Positions 32,700 to 45,262 of a stretch of 64,000 bases of DNA are shown piece by piece; position 1 is the stretch's first letter; the number at the start of each line of letters is the position of its first letter. The DNA comes from Tenrec ecaudatus. Lineage: Eukaryota > Chordata > Mammalia > Afrosoricida > Tenrecidae. A program made the translations under genes and the position numbers. The DNA lies in NCBI RefSeq assembly GCF_050624435.1, contig NC_134539.1, positions 47,710,001 to 47,774,000 on the forward strand. Direction: 5' to 3'. Under the pieces are notes generated by a model, which saw only the letters and a list, made by a program, of their open reading frames with translations, made no database searches and was not told where the DNA came from.

Positions 32700-34695
32700 G
32701 GAGAGAGATAAATGTTCAGACAGAAATAGTGACAAAGCTGAGGTGCCAGCCCCTGTCCCAACTACGTGGACAGCCCCTCTCCCCCCAGAATAATTCACTT
32801 CAGAGAACAGTACTGAAGCTACAGCTCAGGGAGAGGGACATGTCTGATCAGAGCACAAAGGAACAAAAGAGGGGGGAGGGAGAGAGTGGAGCACATCCTG
32901 GCCCACCGATCCCTGAGGAAAATATTCCTGCTCAGGGCAGCCAATGCCCAGAGAGGACCATAGGGTTGGCTCCACCATGCGACACAATGTCCCTCACTGA
33001 CCCATAGCCCTACAGGGGACAACACTGGAGACACAGTGTGGGAATTATGCCCAATCTGAGCCCACCACACAGAGGCGAAACACGAAGGGCGTGCAACAGA
33101 ATAGCAAGAGGAACAGGACAATGAAGTCTCTGGGGAATACCAAAACTAGACTTTGGGACCAGGGTGGCACCCCATGAGACTTGACTGGAAAATACTCCCA
33201 GAGGTCAACAAACAGACCTTGAACTATTTACAGGCTTTAAAAAATTTTTTTGTCGCCTTCGTTGTTATTTTGTTTTCTTTTGTTGCTTTGCTTTGCTCTG
33301 TCTTGTTTTTGTGCATATTATTATCTCTGCAGGTCTGTCTAGATCAGATAGGTGGGATAAACAATCTGGAAGAGAAAACAATGGGACCAAACTGTTGGGG
33401 GAAGTGTCATGCAAAAGGGAGAGGCTGTCTGGGGTGGGGGAGTGGATGTTGACTAACCTAGGGACAAGGGAACAACAAGTGATCTAAAATCAATGGTGTG
33501 GAGGGTGTAGGAAGCCTAGTAGGACTTCATCAAGGGTAATGTAACCAAGAGGAATTACTGAAACCCAAATGAAGGCTGAACATGATAGTGGGACAAGAGG
33601 AAAGTAAAATGAAATAGAGGAAAGAACGAGGAGGCAAAGGGCACTTATAGAGGTCTAAATACAGGCATGTCCATATGTAAATATACTTATATATGACAAT
33701 GGGGAAATAGATCTATTTACATATACTTATAGGTTTAGTATTAAGGTAGCAGATGGACATTGGGGCTCTACTCAAGTACTCCCTCAATGCAAGAATACTT
33801 TGTTCTATTAACCTGGCATTCCATGATGCTCACCTTCCCTACAGGATCGCTGAAGACAAAGCAGGTGCTGCATAAGCAAATGTGGTGAAGAAAGCTTATG
33901 GTGCCTGCCTATCAAAAGATAGAGCATCTGGGGTCTTAAAGACTTGAAAATAAACAAGTGGCCATCTAGCTGAGAAGCAAAAAAGCCCACATGAAATAAG
34001 CATACCAGTCTTTGTGATCAGAAGGTGCCGATGGGATTAGGTATCAGGTATCAAAGAACAAAAAAAAATCATATCATTGTGAATGAGGGGGAGTGTGGCA
34101 TGGGGACCCAAAGCCCATATGTAGGCAATTGAACATCCCCTTACAGAAGGGTCGTGGGCAGGAGATAAGCCAGTCAGAGTGCAGTATAGCAATGATGAAA
34201 CACCCAACTTTCTTCTAGTTTTTTAATGTTTCCTCCCCCACTATCATGACCCCAATTCTTCCTTACAAATCTGGCTAGAGTAGACCAGAGCATGTACATG
34301 GGTACAGATAAGAGGTGGAAACACAGAGAATCCAGAACAGATAAAACTCCTCAGGACCGATATTGAGAGTAGCCGTACAAGGAGGGGAAGGTGGGGGAAG
34401 AAGGGTGAGCCGGTCACAATGATCTACCTATAACCCCCTCCCAGGGAGATATCGGTCCGTGTAAGATATGAAAAAATAATAATTTATAAAATATCGAGGG
34501 TTCATGAGAGAGGGAAGGTGGGAGAGGAAGGGGGAAAAATGAGAAGCTGATATCAAGGTTTCAAGTTGAAATAAATGTTTTGAAAATGATGATAACAAAT
34601 GTACAAATGTGCTTGACACAATGGATGGATGTATGGATTGTGATAAGAGTTGTATGAGCCCCCAATAAAATGACTTTAAAAAAAAAAGAAAAAGT
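32700..34695 (+). mobile_element. L1 3' end, tenrec-type, ~2 kb
   Basis: Starts near GCACTTCAG-type sequence ACTGAAGCTACAGCTCAGGG, passes GGGGTCTTAAAGACTTG and GCCATCTAGCTGAGAAGC, and ends GCCCCCAATAAAATGACTTT plus poly-A. The longest plus-strand 3' end here, with a single copy of the ~200-bp block that is doubled at 60575-61015. Confidence 0.82.
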
Positions 34696-34937
34696 GACAA
34701 AGAACATGGTCATTTCTTCCCTTGAATTCATAGACACTGCTATTTGAACATTTTCCTAACATATAGATTTGATCAAATCAACTTTTACCTAAAATCTGCC
34801 CCAAAAGAATAAGGCCTTTTCTAATTAGCCTGGCACACAAAGACATTTTTTGACCTGGGAAGCTTTCCCCTGGTGATTTCAATTCCTGATTAGAGAGCTA
34901 ATCTGTTCCATGCTCAACCACGAATTTATTGCACCAG

Positions 34938-35132
34938 GAACCCTGGTGGTGCAGAGGGCCACTTGCTGATCTGCTAACCGAAGGTCGGCAGTTTGAAACC
35001 ACCAAGCACTGCGTGGGAGAAAGGGGAAGGTTTCCACTCCCGTAGAAAGTTAGCTTTGGAGACCCACAGGGGCAGTTCTACGCCATCCCATGGGGTGCCA
35101 GGAGTTGGTATTGACTTGATGGCAGTGAGTTT
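34938..35132 (+). repeat. AfroSINE
   Basis: GGAACCCTGGTGGTGCAGAG, GGTCGGCAGTTTGAAACC and TGACTTGATGGCAGTGAGTT. Well preserved. Confidence 0.85.
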
Positions 35133-35234
35133 TCTGGAACATTGCAATTCTCTTAATTTCTCCAAGATTCAAGTTTCTTTCTGTGTAACAAGAATAGCTT
35201 GTACTTTTTGGTGTTAAGTTTCATTAAAATCAGA

Positions 35235-35440
35235 TGTCAAAGGAGACCAGTCCCTGGCGAAGGATAGCATGCTTGGTCAAGTGTTGGGGCTTCGTAAAGA
35301 GGAAGCCCTTGGACAAGGTGGATCAACACAGCAGCTGCATGGGTGGATTTAAACATCAGAGCGGCACTGGACTGGGCAGAGTTTCGCTTCGTTGTGCAGG
35401 CAGTGGCTACGGGCTGAAACCTAACAACAGAGCAATACTG
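35235..35440 (+). mobile_element. RTE-type LINE 3' fragment
   Basis: Anchors GAGACCAGTCCCTGGCGAAG, TGGATCAACACAGCAGCTGC and GAAACCTAACAACA. Only the last ~200 bp remain. Confidence 0.75.
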
Positions 35441-35894
35441 CCTGGCATGTGATTGGTAGTCAGTAAAGGTTAGAATGATGTCCCTCAAACCATCATTTTC
35501 TCAACTTTAAAAGCTATAAATATGATGCTTGTGTAGACATGTACTGGGTGGCTGCTCTGGCGTTTGATAAATAGGACCTCCTTTTCATATCATCCATTTA
35601 AATAAGTAAATTTTCAGTATCTCTCAAGACTCTTCATTGCACTTCAAAGTTTCTCCTTCCCTGTGTCCTATGCTTTCAGCGTACTTGTAATACACACGCT
35701 CGTTTCCTTTTCTTAATGAACCGCATTCTTCCATCTCTGACCCTCTCATTGGCGATCTCATTCCTAACCCTGCAGCTACTCAAGGAAGAGACTCTCTCTT
35801 GGAAGGTGGAAGGTGGGCTTGCTAAGAAGGAGGATGAATGCCAGGGGCACTGAGAATAGAGCGAGTGGATGATATTAGACTTGGAGTCAAGATG

Positions 35895-36010
35895 AATGGC
35901 TTGCAGTTTTTTCTCTCCCAGTGAACTTCATGTTCTTTACATATAAAATACAGAAATTGAATGATTGATGCCTAGGATTTCTTCCAATGCTAGCAGTTGA
36001 TGATTCTATT
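35895..36010 (+). mobile_element. MIR-like fragment
   Basis: TATAAAATACAGAAATTGAA, GATTTCTTCCAATGCTAGCA and GATGATTCTATT recall the 3' part of a MIR/MIR3. Confidence 0.4.
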
Positions 36011-36780
36011 AACAGAATAATATTAAAAAGCAACTTACAGAAATCTTCCATTTGAGGGGTTCGATTCTGGCTAACATTTTTATAATTTATTTTAAAATAG
36101 TATTATATGAGAAGGAACTAATCTGATAATATTACTCTCCAAAATCTTTTGAGTAATCAAGCATGTACAACCCTAGAGAACAGTGTTTTGGATAAAAATA
36201 TCCCAAAGTACATTTGGAAATGTATTGTGAAATTCACAATGATAATGGAAAACAGACTTTATTTGAAAGCATTGCACAATTCCTGGTGGGAGAGGTGTAA
36301 TTAACTCCCTTGATTCTCCAGGGGGGGAAATTCCTCATCTAAAAACAAGTAAAAGTTGAAAAGGCAAAATAGAACTGAGGTTTGAAGACATTTCACACTG
36401 TTAGTGAAGGGTATGATATTTGCTTTCTCTCCCCTTTCTGAATGTGAGATGTGCCTTTCCTGGACATGTACCAAATATTATTTCTTAATTGCTCTTTTTG
36501 TTTTGGTTAAAATAAGCACTTTCACTTTTCAGAAATATCTTGGCAGCTATGAGCTACTATGACTGGAAGTGGGATTCTTGAAGTTATCGGTGGTGCTAAC
36601 ATTAGATTTTTGTCCAGCTAAGTTAACCCGATTCTTTGACTGGCATAAATTAAAATACCAACCAGTTTGGGCTTTGCCAGTCTTTCCTTCTCTCTAATCT
36701 ATCTTAACTTTAAAATACCAATTTCTCAAATGACTTATTTTAGTTAGCATTAATCACAGGGTAGAAATTCTTTCTTAATG

Positions 36781-37390
36781 GTTGTTGTCGCTAGGTGCCA
36801 TTGAGTGGGTCTGACTCAGCAAGCCTGTGAACAACAAAACAAAACACTGCCTGGTCCTGCTTTCTTCTCACAATTGTTATGCCTCTGCCTCTTGTTTCAT
36901 TGATGCAGCCACTCAGTCAGTCCATCTCCCTGACAGTCTTCCGCATGAGCATGTACGTGTGCACTCACCAAGTCTCTGCTTTATCAAGCCCGATGTCCCT
37001 TTTCGGGGACTGATCTCTCCTGAACACATGTTCAAAGTACAGGAGAGTAAGCCTCCCTGTCCTTGCTTCTAAGGAACATTCTGGCTGTACTTCTTCTGAG
37101 ATGGATTTGTTTGTTCTTCTGGCAGTCCATGGTATTTTCCATAGTTTTCATCAACACCATAATTCAAATGTCCCAACCGTCCTCTGGTTTTCCTTATTCA
37201 CTGCACAACATGCACATGCATATGAGGTGACTGAAAATACCATGACTTGGGTCAGGAGCACTTTAGTTGCTATTCACCACTTTACAGAAACCTTGTGTAG
37301 TAGATTTACCCAATGCAATCCATCATTTGATTTCTTGCATGCTTCTTCCGTGAGGACTGACTGTGGACCTATGCTCCCCTAAGCCATTGT
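36781..37390 (-). mobile_element. RTE-type LINE 3' fragment (longest)
   Basis: Starts GTTGTTGTCGCTAGGTGCCA and runs through CTTTTCGGGGACTGATCTC, ATTCTGGCTGTACTTCTTCT and AAAATACCATGACTTGGGTC to the CCCAATGCAATCCATCATTT block. About 610 bp of contiguous RTE sequence in minus orientation. Confidence 0.82.
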
Positions 37391-39365
37391 AACCATTAAC
37401 CTATTGTTTGTCTCTATGCATTTGCCTATTCCAGATACTTCATCTAAATAGGATCCTACTGTCTTTTACCCTTTTGTGGTAGGTTTATTTCACTATATCC
37501 CAAATTGTGAGCTCAGGGGCTGATTGCTGCGGAAAGAAACCACTTTTCCCCGTGCCAAGTCAGTGTTTTCAAAAATACAAGGACAAGGCCTCTTCACAGA
37601 GATTTTGTTTTTCACTTGACAGTCAATCTCCATTCTGTTTTCACGAATGGGGGACGGAAGGCGGATTCCAGCTACCTTGATTCTACTCCTGCCAACATGC
37701 GTGAGATCGAAGTGCACCTTGCCAGTCTTCCCATGATGGGTTCAATGATTTTGCTGGCACACACACCACTTGGACAAAATTGTGCATTTGAGACCCGCGT
37801 GGTGCCATAGCAGCAAATGGCACCTTAACTGCAGGATGTCAGGCTGCAAATACAAGCACCTGCTCAGAAAAGCCAAGAGATTACTGACAGATCAGAACAA
37901 GTCTATCAAACCACAAACCCTCAGAGGATTGCATCCAGAGAGGAGGCATCAGTAAAGAGAAGCGATTGTTCCATGTTAAGAGTGTCTATTAGTGTACACA
38001 CACATACACAACCTAGAGGAGCATAGAAGGCTGAGGGACAGTCTTTCATGGAAAACTCTGCCAATTTCCTTAAGGTGTTTACTGTCTGGGTGTGGATGTC
38101 AGATCAGCCTGAATTTTATGTTAAAATTCATGAGTGAGCAAGACTTCAGAAGATTAAGATGATTTTTAGTCTTTTTTGCTGAAGTGCTTAATTCACAATT
38201 GCATAATGAAGGAAATAAAACCTACTATAAATGAAACCACTCTGGTTTAACTACACTTTTATACATGGAGTTTGACATTTAGACTGATGGCAGTTTTTTT
38301 TTTATAATTCTCAATAATTTGAACAGAAACATTCACTTACGTCTTTGATTCACTTAAATATTTTTTAGGTAAAACAATATTAATTTTCAAACTGGTAAGC
38401 TTATGTCTAACATGTTTAATATTGCTTATTTTAATCCAGTGACCAGGCATGAAGCTACCTATCTTCATGCTATAGAACCATTCAACGAACGGTTAATGGA
38501 GCCGATGGACAGGTTCAAATGATTCCCCTGAGGTGAGAGGATCGGCCCAGCATTCATTCTGGTGAGCTGTGTGGTCCAGGCTACAGCACTTTGAAGGGTT
38601 TCAGTCATCTTTTATTTTTAACCTCCAACATTCCCATATGAAACCACTTCGGTTATCTTCTGAATAATAAGTGTGTAAATCAAATCACAAATGTTTTACT
38701 GTGGCAATCTCAACCCTTTCAACACATTAAATTTCCCTTCTCCCATTTCATCTCCTAGCGTGGGGTGTGGTAGGGAGGACTGAGTGCGTGGATAAGAATT
38801 CTGCATATTATTGCTGGCTCTGACATCGTCTGACCTTCTCTGGTTTTCCCATCACTACAGCATGGGTGTTCGTGTTTGCATCCAAGTAGTTGTCAAACTA
38901 AAGTTTCGTGACCCTCTGTAAGGATGAACGGGATGGGCCAGATAATAGATCAGTGGGGATGCAGTCGAGAATAACATGGACCTTTGCTGTGCCCTCACCA
39001 AGTTTGGGCCAGAATTCAGTGGGGGTGCTGTACCACCTGATGTGACAACGTTTAAGAAGCACATCATCCAGAATTGAGAAAGGGGAGGGGTGGACAAGTA
39101 GTATTTGTTGGTTGAAGTAATTTAAAAATTGATACCAGAACCTTAGTTAAGAACAATGAGAGGTATGGGAGCAGGGTGATGGCACTCCAAGCAGAGGGTC
39201 CAGCAGGTGCATACCCAGCTGAGATGACACGAGCTGGGATGAGAGAAAGCAGGGTATGCTTGAAAGAGGGGAGCTCATTCTCGCTGGTGTGCAGTGAAGG
39301 GTGATGGTAGAAAGGTACATGAGTGCTAAACCATCAGGGCTCTGGAAGGGGGAAATGGAGAGTGT

Positions 39366-39790
39366 GCTAGGCCAGGATGACTAGAGAAACAAATCTAGTG
39401 ATGCTCACATATGTGTAAGAAAGAGCTTTATATCCAGAAGTAATTCTATAACAAGAAAACTGTGTAATTCAACTCCCTAGCTCTGATACTGGCCCATAAA
39501 TCCCTCTTCAGACTCATGAGTCATAAGCATGATGCCAAGTGCAGGAAGATCACAGGCTGGTAGGTACAAATTGTGTGGATCCAATGGCGATGGTAACATA
39601 GCAAGGCTCTGGCAGCAATCAGCATCAGCCAGCAGGTAGGAGAAAGCACAGAGAGAAGGGTAGGTTCCCAGGTCCCTCCATATGAGAAGACCACGCCCAC
39701 AGGGAGACACCATTAGTCTGTGACCTGTTTGACAGGCTGAATCCCACCCTGCACTTATATGCATCCTCAAGTTGACATGAAATCATGTAA
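39366..39790 (-). mobile_element. Interspersed repeat, 'GAGAAACAAATCC' family
   Basis: GATGACTAGAGAAACAAATC and GTAAGAAAGAGCTTTATATC mark the end shared with the 1865-2358 copy. The interior differs from it. Confidence 0.6.
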
Positions 39791-39792
39791 AG

Positions 39793-39965
39793 ACCACAGG
39801 GAGCTAATAATAACAAATAAGAGAAAGAAGAAAATGTTCTAAAATAGATTGTGATGATGATGGCACAATGCTTCTCAATATCCTTGAACTACTGAATTGT
39901 ATACTATGCAAATTAGTTGTCAATTTAACTGTGAAAACTAAAAACAAGAACCAAACAGAAAAAGA
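39793..39965 (+). mobile_element. L1 3' terminal fragment, old
   Basis: AAAATGTTCTAAAATAGATT, TGATGATGATGGCACAATG and CTACTGAATTGTATACTATG match the classic mammalian L1 3' terminus. Confidence 0.65.
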
Positions 39966-39981
39966 ATTACAGTTTTGGCAA

Positions 39982-40062
39982 CTCACCCCGGGGCAGTTCT
40001 ACACTGGCTTAGAGGGTGGCTATGCGTCAGAATCAATTTGGTGGCAGTGAGTGTTGTTTTGT
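39982..40062 (+). repeat. AfroSINE 3' fragment
   Basis: GGGGCAGTTCTACACTGGC and GGCTATGCGTCAGAATCAAT. Confidence 0.7.
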
Positions 40063-40374
40063 TTTTGTAATTATATAAGAAGAATTAACATATTTAAAGC
40101 ATTTACTTTATAAAAACAGCTATTTTACATATAATAGAATGCACATTTTCTGGCTTTTACTGATTAACCTTGAGAACGCAAAGGGAAAAGAAGCAAGAAT
40201 GTCATAAACTGCAGGAACCAACAGGACGGGTTTATGTTAGTGCGTAAGCAAGACCCCGCTGGGTACCTTGTGAAGAATTCGTTTGAAAGGCAATTGCATT
40301 TCACTCTCCAACTCACGGGATGGTTTATTTCCTCCCATATCTATGAGTCAGAAACTGCTTAATATAGTTAAAGT

Positions 40375-40875
40375 TTATTGTGCCAACCTGGCCGATAAAC
40401 ACATGTGGGGTTAATTGAAGGATGGAAGGATAAATGGCTCAGTGAGCCTCGCCTTTCTAGTTCTTGGGTCTCTTGCTTTGTGATGGTCTGACGAGGGTAC
40501 AGCTGCCTTAGCCAGTGCCCTGCTTCAGCCGGCAAGGCTCACTTCCTGCAAGACATCCCTGAGGAGAAGCCACATGGATCTACCCCGATGCAGCCCTGGG
40601 TGCTGGAGCAGCTGTGTGGAGACTCCTGCCAGCACTGAGATGCTTACACGCTCACTGATTCAGCTTTCCTCCCGCAGTTGGCATCATTGCTCCTGTTTTG
40701 TGAGATGGAGGAGGACTTATGGATTGGTGTCGGACATATGGACTAATGTTGGACTTGTGGGCTTGGGCAGCACTGGGTAGGGATGTTTTCTTGATGTACA
40801 CTTAACCTTTATATAAAACTCTCTCTTATACACGAGTTTCTGTGGATTTGTTTCTCTAAATTACCCAGACTAACT
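40375..40875 (+). mobile_element. ~500-bp interspersed repeat, 'GAGAAACAAATCC' family
   Basis: TGCCAACCTGGCCGATAAAC, GTCTCTTGCTTTGTGATGGT, CCTGCAAGACATCCCTGAGG and GATTTGTTTCTCTAAATTAC are shared, in reverse, with 1865-2358. Confidence 0.65.
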
Positions 40876-40957
40876 CGCCGCTCAAAGGAAGAATGTCAGT
40901 GGGTACAGCGTTGTCACCCATGTGTTTAATGTATGCTTTTACTTAGGTAAGAAGAGC

Positions 40958-41130
40958 CGTTCCTGATGGCACAGTGGGTTCAGCATTGGGCTGACAACCA
41001 CAAGCTCAGCAGCCTGCAGCATGAGCCCCCTGCGGGGGACCAATGAGCCTGCCTTCCCCACAGGGGCTGGTCGACTCTGTCCTCCAGGGTTGCTATGAGT
41101 CCCAATTGACTCGATCACAGCAATTTTTTG
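40958..41130 (+). repeat. AfroSINE
   Basis: GATGGCACAGTGGGTTCAGC, TCCTCCAGGGTTGCTATGAG and AATTGACTCGATCACAGC. Confidence 0.75.
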
Positions 41131-42043
41131 GACACAATATTAGAAGAATTTGAGCTATAGCTAATTAAAATTTTTTTGCTTAATTACTTTTATATTTTTC
41201 CTCTATAATACTTTCTAAATGGTTATCCTTTTCTTAGGATAGTTATTGGCCACTATTTTTTTAATTTTCTACTTGGTTTCAACCGAAATAAGTCATCATC
41301 AGGCAAATGACAAAATAAATTGACATCACTCTGCTTCCCCAAAGGGTATCCCTCATAAAAGGAACACTTAGTGAGCCACGTAACTGTGGGGCTCACACAA
41401 CCAAGAAGTAAAATTCTGGCCACAGACAGGAAATGCCACGCAAAAAGCGGAGGGCACCCACTTCTGGGAAGACAGCACAGACATACTTTTCCCTACGGCT
41501 TCTCGCTAAGCACAACTGTCACCCCCTGTGGCTTGATATGAAAATAAACATTAACAGCGTGCAAGGTGCAGGTAAGAAGGCAGCCCAGCTAGGGACTGCA
41601 GCGTACTCAGAACAACATAGCGGGGAGTGCCCGGGCTATTTCTTCCCAACGCCCAGATTTGTACCTCAAGAAGCCAGCAACACAGAAACACCAAGGACAC
41701 AGGCAGAAGAAGCAGGAGGAGGAAGAGGAGCAGGAGGGAGAAAGGTGGGAAGAGGGCAATTGGAAGAATAAAATAGAAACTTACCAAAACCCTGCTCTAA
41801 CTGATTAGTGAGGGAGAGCTTAGACAGAACACTTTCAAGCTCTCTCCTCCAGCCAAACCTCAGAGGAAACAAAACAAAAGGGCCACAGTGATCCCTTTCT
41901 CATCCACACCAGCAAAGGTGGATGGGTTCAGACTTCTCTCTGTGAGGCTGTATGTAGCAAGGCACCTTGACACTTGAAATAGGGGAAGTCAGAAGTCTAA
42001 TCTTCTATCCCTGCTGGATGGTAATGGGACTTCGTGTCCTGAG

Positions 42044-42045
<2 letters not shown>

Positions 42046-42075
<30 letters not shown>
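42046..42075. repeat. (TG)n microsatellite
   Basis: 30 bp of TG. Confidence 0.95.
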
Positions 42076-42079
<4 letters not shown>

Positions 42080-42147
42080 AACCTACCCAGAAGTAACAAA
42101 GTGCCTCCCTCACCTGGAGTAACTAATGTCAGAGGAAGGCTAGTAGA

Positions 42148-42322
42148 CTCACTGCCACTGTGTCAATGCTGACTCATAGCGACCCCCAGTGGGTTTCCAA
42201 GATTGTAACTATTGTTGGGAGTAGAAAGGCCAGTCTTTCTCCCAAGGAGCTGCTGGTGGTTTCAAACTGCCGACCATGCAGACGGCAGCCAATGCGTAAC
42301 CACTACACCACCAGGGCTCTTC
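42148..42322 (-). repeat. AfroSINE
   Basis: GCTGACTCATAGCGACCCCC, AGTGGGTTTCCAAGATTG and TAACCACTACACCACCAGGG. Confidence 0.85.
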
Positions 42323-42509
42323 GAGTTAGTAGAGACTCAGGAATTTCGTCATTATCCAGCCAGAATCCCACCACTCTGTTCGGATACTAGTGGAGGCTCA
42401 GCAGAGAACTAGAAGTTTCATGCCTGCCTGGCAGTAATGAGAGCTTGAGCCGTCTAAAGAGGCAGTACCTAAATCCACTACACAGAAAGTGTTGAAGAGC
42501 AAAGAGGTC

Positions 42510-43110
42510 AGTTGAAGACTATGGTGTGCCCGCCTAGACCATGGCACTTCGACGGCCTCGCATGCACGTGGAAGCTGGACAATGAATAAAGCAGACGAGG
42601 AAAAAGTGATGCACTTGTTGATTACACCATGGACTAGCTTAGTGGGTTATGCACTGGCCTGCGAACTGTGGGGTCAGAAGCATGAAGCAAGAAGCCAATC
42701 CAGGGTGAACAATGAGGTTTTCTATTCCAGAGTGGGGCTTCTGTAAGTTGGAATGGACTCAAACCATACATTTGGTTGGTGTGGTTTCTAGAAGAATGGA
42801 CAAATCTGCCTTGTTAGAGGTGCAGTCAGGACGCTCCTGAGACGTGAGGGTAGTGAGAATGCACCTCTCTTACTGTGGACCTGTGCTCACCAGAGGCCAG
42901 TCCCTGGGCACAGACACTATGCACTGAAGAGTCAGCACCTTTTACAAGGCAAGATCTTCATTGAGGTGGCTTGAAACGGGATGTCACAAAGGGCTCAAGC
43001 ATAAGAAGAGTTTTGAGGAGGGTGCGGGACCAGGCCGTGTTACATTAGGCTGTGCTGGGGATCTCTGAGCTGGGATCAGTCCAATGGCGTCTAACAATAA
43101 CAACACACTT
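42510..43110 (+). mobile_element. RTE-type LINE 3' fragment interrupted by an AfroSINE
   Basis: Left half ends ACACCATGGACTA, right half resumes AGAAGAATGGACAAATCTG. In uninterrupted RTE copies these are adjacent. The right half carries GAGGCCAGTCCCTGGGC and the CAATGGCGTCTAACAATAAC tail. The AfroSINE lies between, at 42641-42788. Confidence 0.75.
42641..42788 (+). repeat. AfroSINE nested in an RTE fragment
   Basis: GTGGGTTATGCACTGGCCTG, AATGAGGTTTTCTATTCCAG and TAAGTTGGAATGGACTCAAA. Confidence 0.75.
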
Positions 43111-43195
43111 TTTTAGTTCCTTAAGTATTTTACATATCTGTATGCTAGTTCGGATTGTTTTTCTCATAATTTGTTCTAAGCTGGCTACATATATA

Positions 43196-43372
43196 TATAA
43201 TTTTATTGGGGGCTCTTACAGCTCTTATCATAATCCATACATATATCCATTGTGTCAAACACATCTGTACATAGGTTGTCATCATCTTTTTCAAAACATT
43301 TTCTTTCTAATTGCGCTTTTGGTATGAGCTCTTTATTATTTCCTCCCTCCCCATGTCCCCTTGATATTTTTT
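43196..43372 (-). mobile_element. L1 3' end fragment, minus orientation
   Basis: AATTTTATTGGGGGCTCTTA, CTCTTATCATAATCCATAC and GTGTCAAACACATCTGTACA. 5'-truncated to ~180 bp. Confidence 0.75.
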
Positions 43373-44411
43373 ATTAAAAAGAATAATCATGACTTATAAT
43401 TGTAACTTATCACTTTTGAAAATTTTCTAAGTCTTAAGACTTAATGGGAAATTTCCCAACACTAACTATATATTTGTTAAATGATGGTTTCAAAGAACTT
43501 GGAATGCTATGTCTTTCACTGTTATATGAATGAAAACATTATTCAAAATATTAATGCATACAAATGGTTTTAAAGATATACTCACAATACCATGGCTTGT
43601 CAGATTAAATTTGAAAATAACCTCCGTACCAGATAGCATGAAAGAGATAAATGTGTCCTTAGCTACTTCCTATCGTTGAACTCTGCCTCCCAGATGGCTC
43701 GCTTTGATTCTAAGCCAGCGCTTCTCAGGGTCAGGAGACTTGTTCACCTTCACGTCTCCAAAAAAGGAATGGAAAATTCCCAGGGAGATGGGAACCAAGC
43801 AGCGTGTCCATATGCTGTGTTCTAGTATCTAAACAGACTCTTTGCTTGGTTTATTTACTTATTCATTCATTCACCATAACTTTATTAATGCTTACTCCAA
43901 GACCAGGTTCTGGTTCTGAGTAGCAGAGGATATAAAAGTGATAGCGATATAATCCTCTCCTAGATGAAGTCTAAGAATAGTAGTGGAGAAAAATCTGTCA
44001 GTGATTCAAATAGCATGCGGTAAATGGGAACATGGAAAGCGTCGTTGAGAAAGGCCAAAAAATCTGGGTCTAATTGTGTCAGGGAGATCATCGATGGAGG
44101 AAGGAAGGAAAGAGAAGGTGCCAGATTTTAAGTGGTCTTGTCATGAATCCTGAAACACAGGCAAGAAGTGAACAGGCACACAAGGGTGGGGCATTCTAGA
44201 AGTGAATAAAAAGGTTACTGCGTGGAGCCAGGAAAGGGCTTGAGGTATCTGATCAGGTTAGGATGACAGCGGTGTAAGACACTGTGAGGTTTATACCCAA
44301 GAGACAATTCGACATTAGTAGAATCGCATGATTTTGCTATTTCTTCCAGAACATTTTTAAAAAGCATTATTTTTCAAGTTTTAGTTGAAACATTAATTCG
44401 ATTTGGCAGTG

Positions 44412-44590
44412 TAGAACAAGGTTTTCCAGTCTCAATACGACTGACATGTGGCACTTGTAGGGGGCTGCCCAGGGTGGGCAGCATCCCTGGCCTCTACCCA
44501 ACAGATCTGACAATCTCCAGCTGGGACAACCCAAACAGTCTCCAGTCAGTCTCAAACGTCTCCTGGGGAATCTCTGTGGTGAGTCGTCGG
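44412..44590 (-). mobile_element. MER20-like hAT-Charlie element
   Basis: Anchors in order: GTTTTCCAGTCTCAATACGA, GGCAGCATCCCTGGCCTCTA, CCCAACAGATCTGAC and GTCTCCTGGGGAATC. These match the reverse complement of MER20 as I know it, a short non-autonomous hAT element shared by placental mammals. Confidence 0.72.
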
Positions 44591-44754
44591 TATAGGATAA
44601 TACTTTATATTTAGCAAGCACTTGTTAGATATCAAATGCCTCGGCAAGCTTTTTACAAGCCTCATCTCTCTGAACGGCTACAACACTCCTCTTATCATGG
44701 ACCCCACCTTACACAGCAAGGAACAGGCACAAACAGCCCAGCAACTTTCATAAG

Positions 44755-44960
44755 GAATGCTGCTGACCCAGTGGTTAAAGCGCTCCGCTGTTCCTTGCCC
44801 GGGCGTTTGAATTCGTCAACTGCCGCAGAGAGAAAAATAAAGAAATCTACTTCTATTGAGATTTCAGTCCTGGAAACCAGATGGGCGCTGGTGTACTGTA
44901 TCTGATCAGGTCCCTATGCGTTGGACTTGGGTGGGTAGCAATGGTGTTTGTGTTGTTGTT
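44755..44960 (+). repeat. AfroSINE, diverged
   Basis: CCCAGTGGTTAAAGCGCTCC, GGGCGTTTGAATTCGTCAAC and the tail GGTAGCAATGGTGTTTG. Confidence 0.6.
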
Positions 44961-45089
44961 CTGTTTATTTTATCTAGTTGTCATAGTCTCTCACCTGGTT
45001 CTGACATGGGGATGTTTGGGTCAGCTACGCTGTAGGGTGGGGAGGGAGGAATATTCATTGACCCCCTTTCTGTCCAGTCCCCGGACTGG

Positions 45090-45262
45090 AGGTGCAACGT
45101 GGTAAGTCCTGGGCTGTTAACTGAAAAGTTTGGTGTTTTGAGCATGGCAGACACAGGAGGGAGTCTGCTTCCATGGAGCCCGCAGCTTTGGAAACCTTGT
45201 CAGACAGGTCTATGTGGCCTCTATGACTCAGAACTGATGCGCTGGCAGTGGCTTGGGGTTGG
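45090..45262 (+). repeat. AfroSINE, diverged
   Basis: CTGGGCTGTTAACTGAAAAG, CTATGACTCAGAACTGATGC and GCTGGCAGTGGCTTGG. Confidence 0.55.

Noticed and set aside
37493..37955. Overlapping short frames suggesting a processed pseudogene
   Set aside because: No recognisable protein family and no poly-A tail or target duplication.
41433..41771. Plus-strand open frame of 112 aa (MPRKKRRAP...)
   Set aside because: Ends in low-complexity Gly/Glu/Arg; the region resembles repeat-derived DNA (possibly an L1 5' part) but I could not confirm it, and there is no domain.
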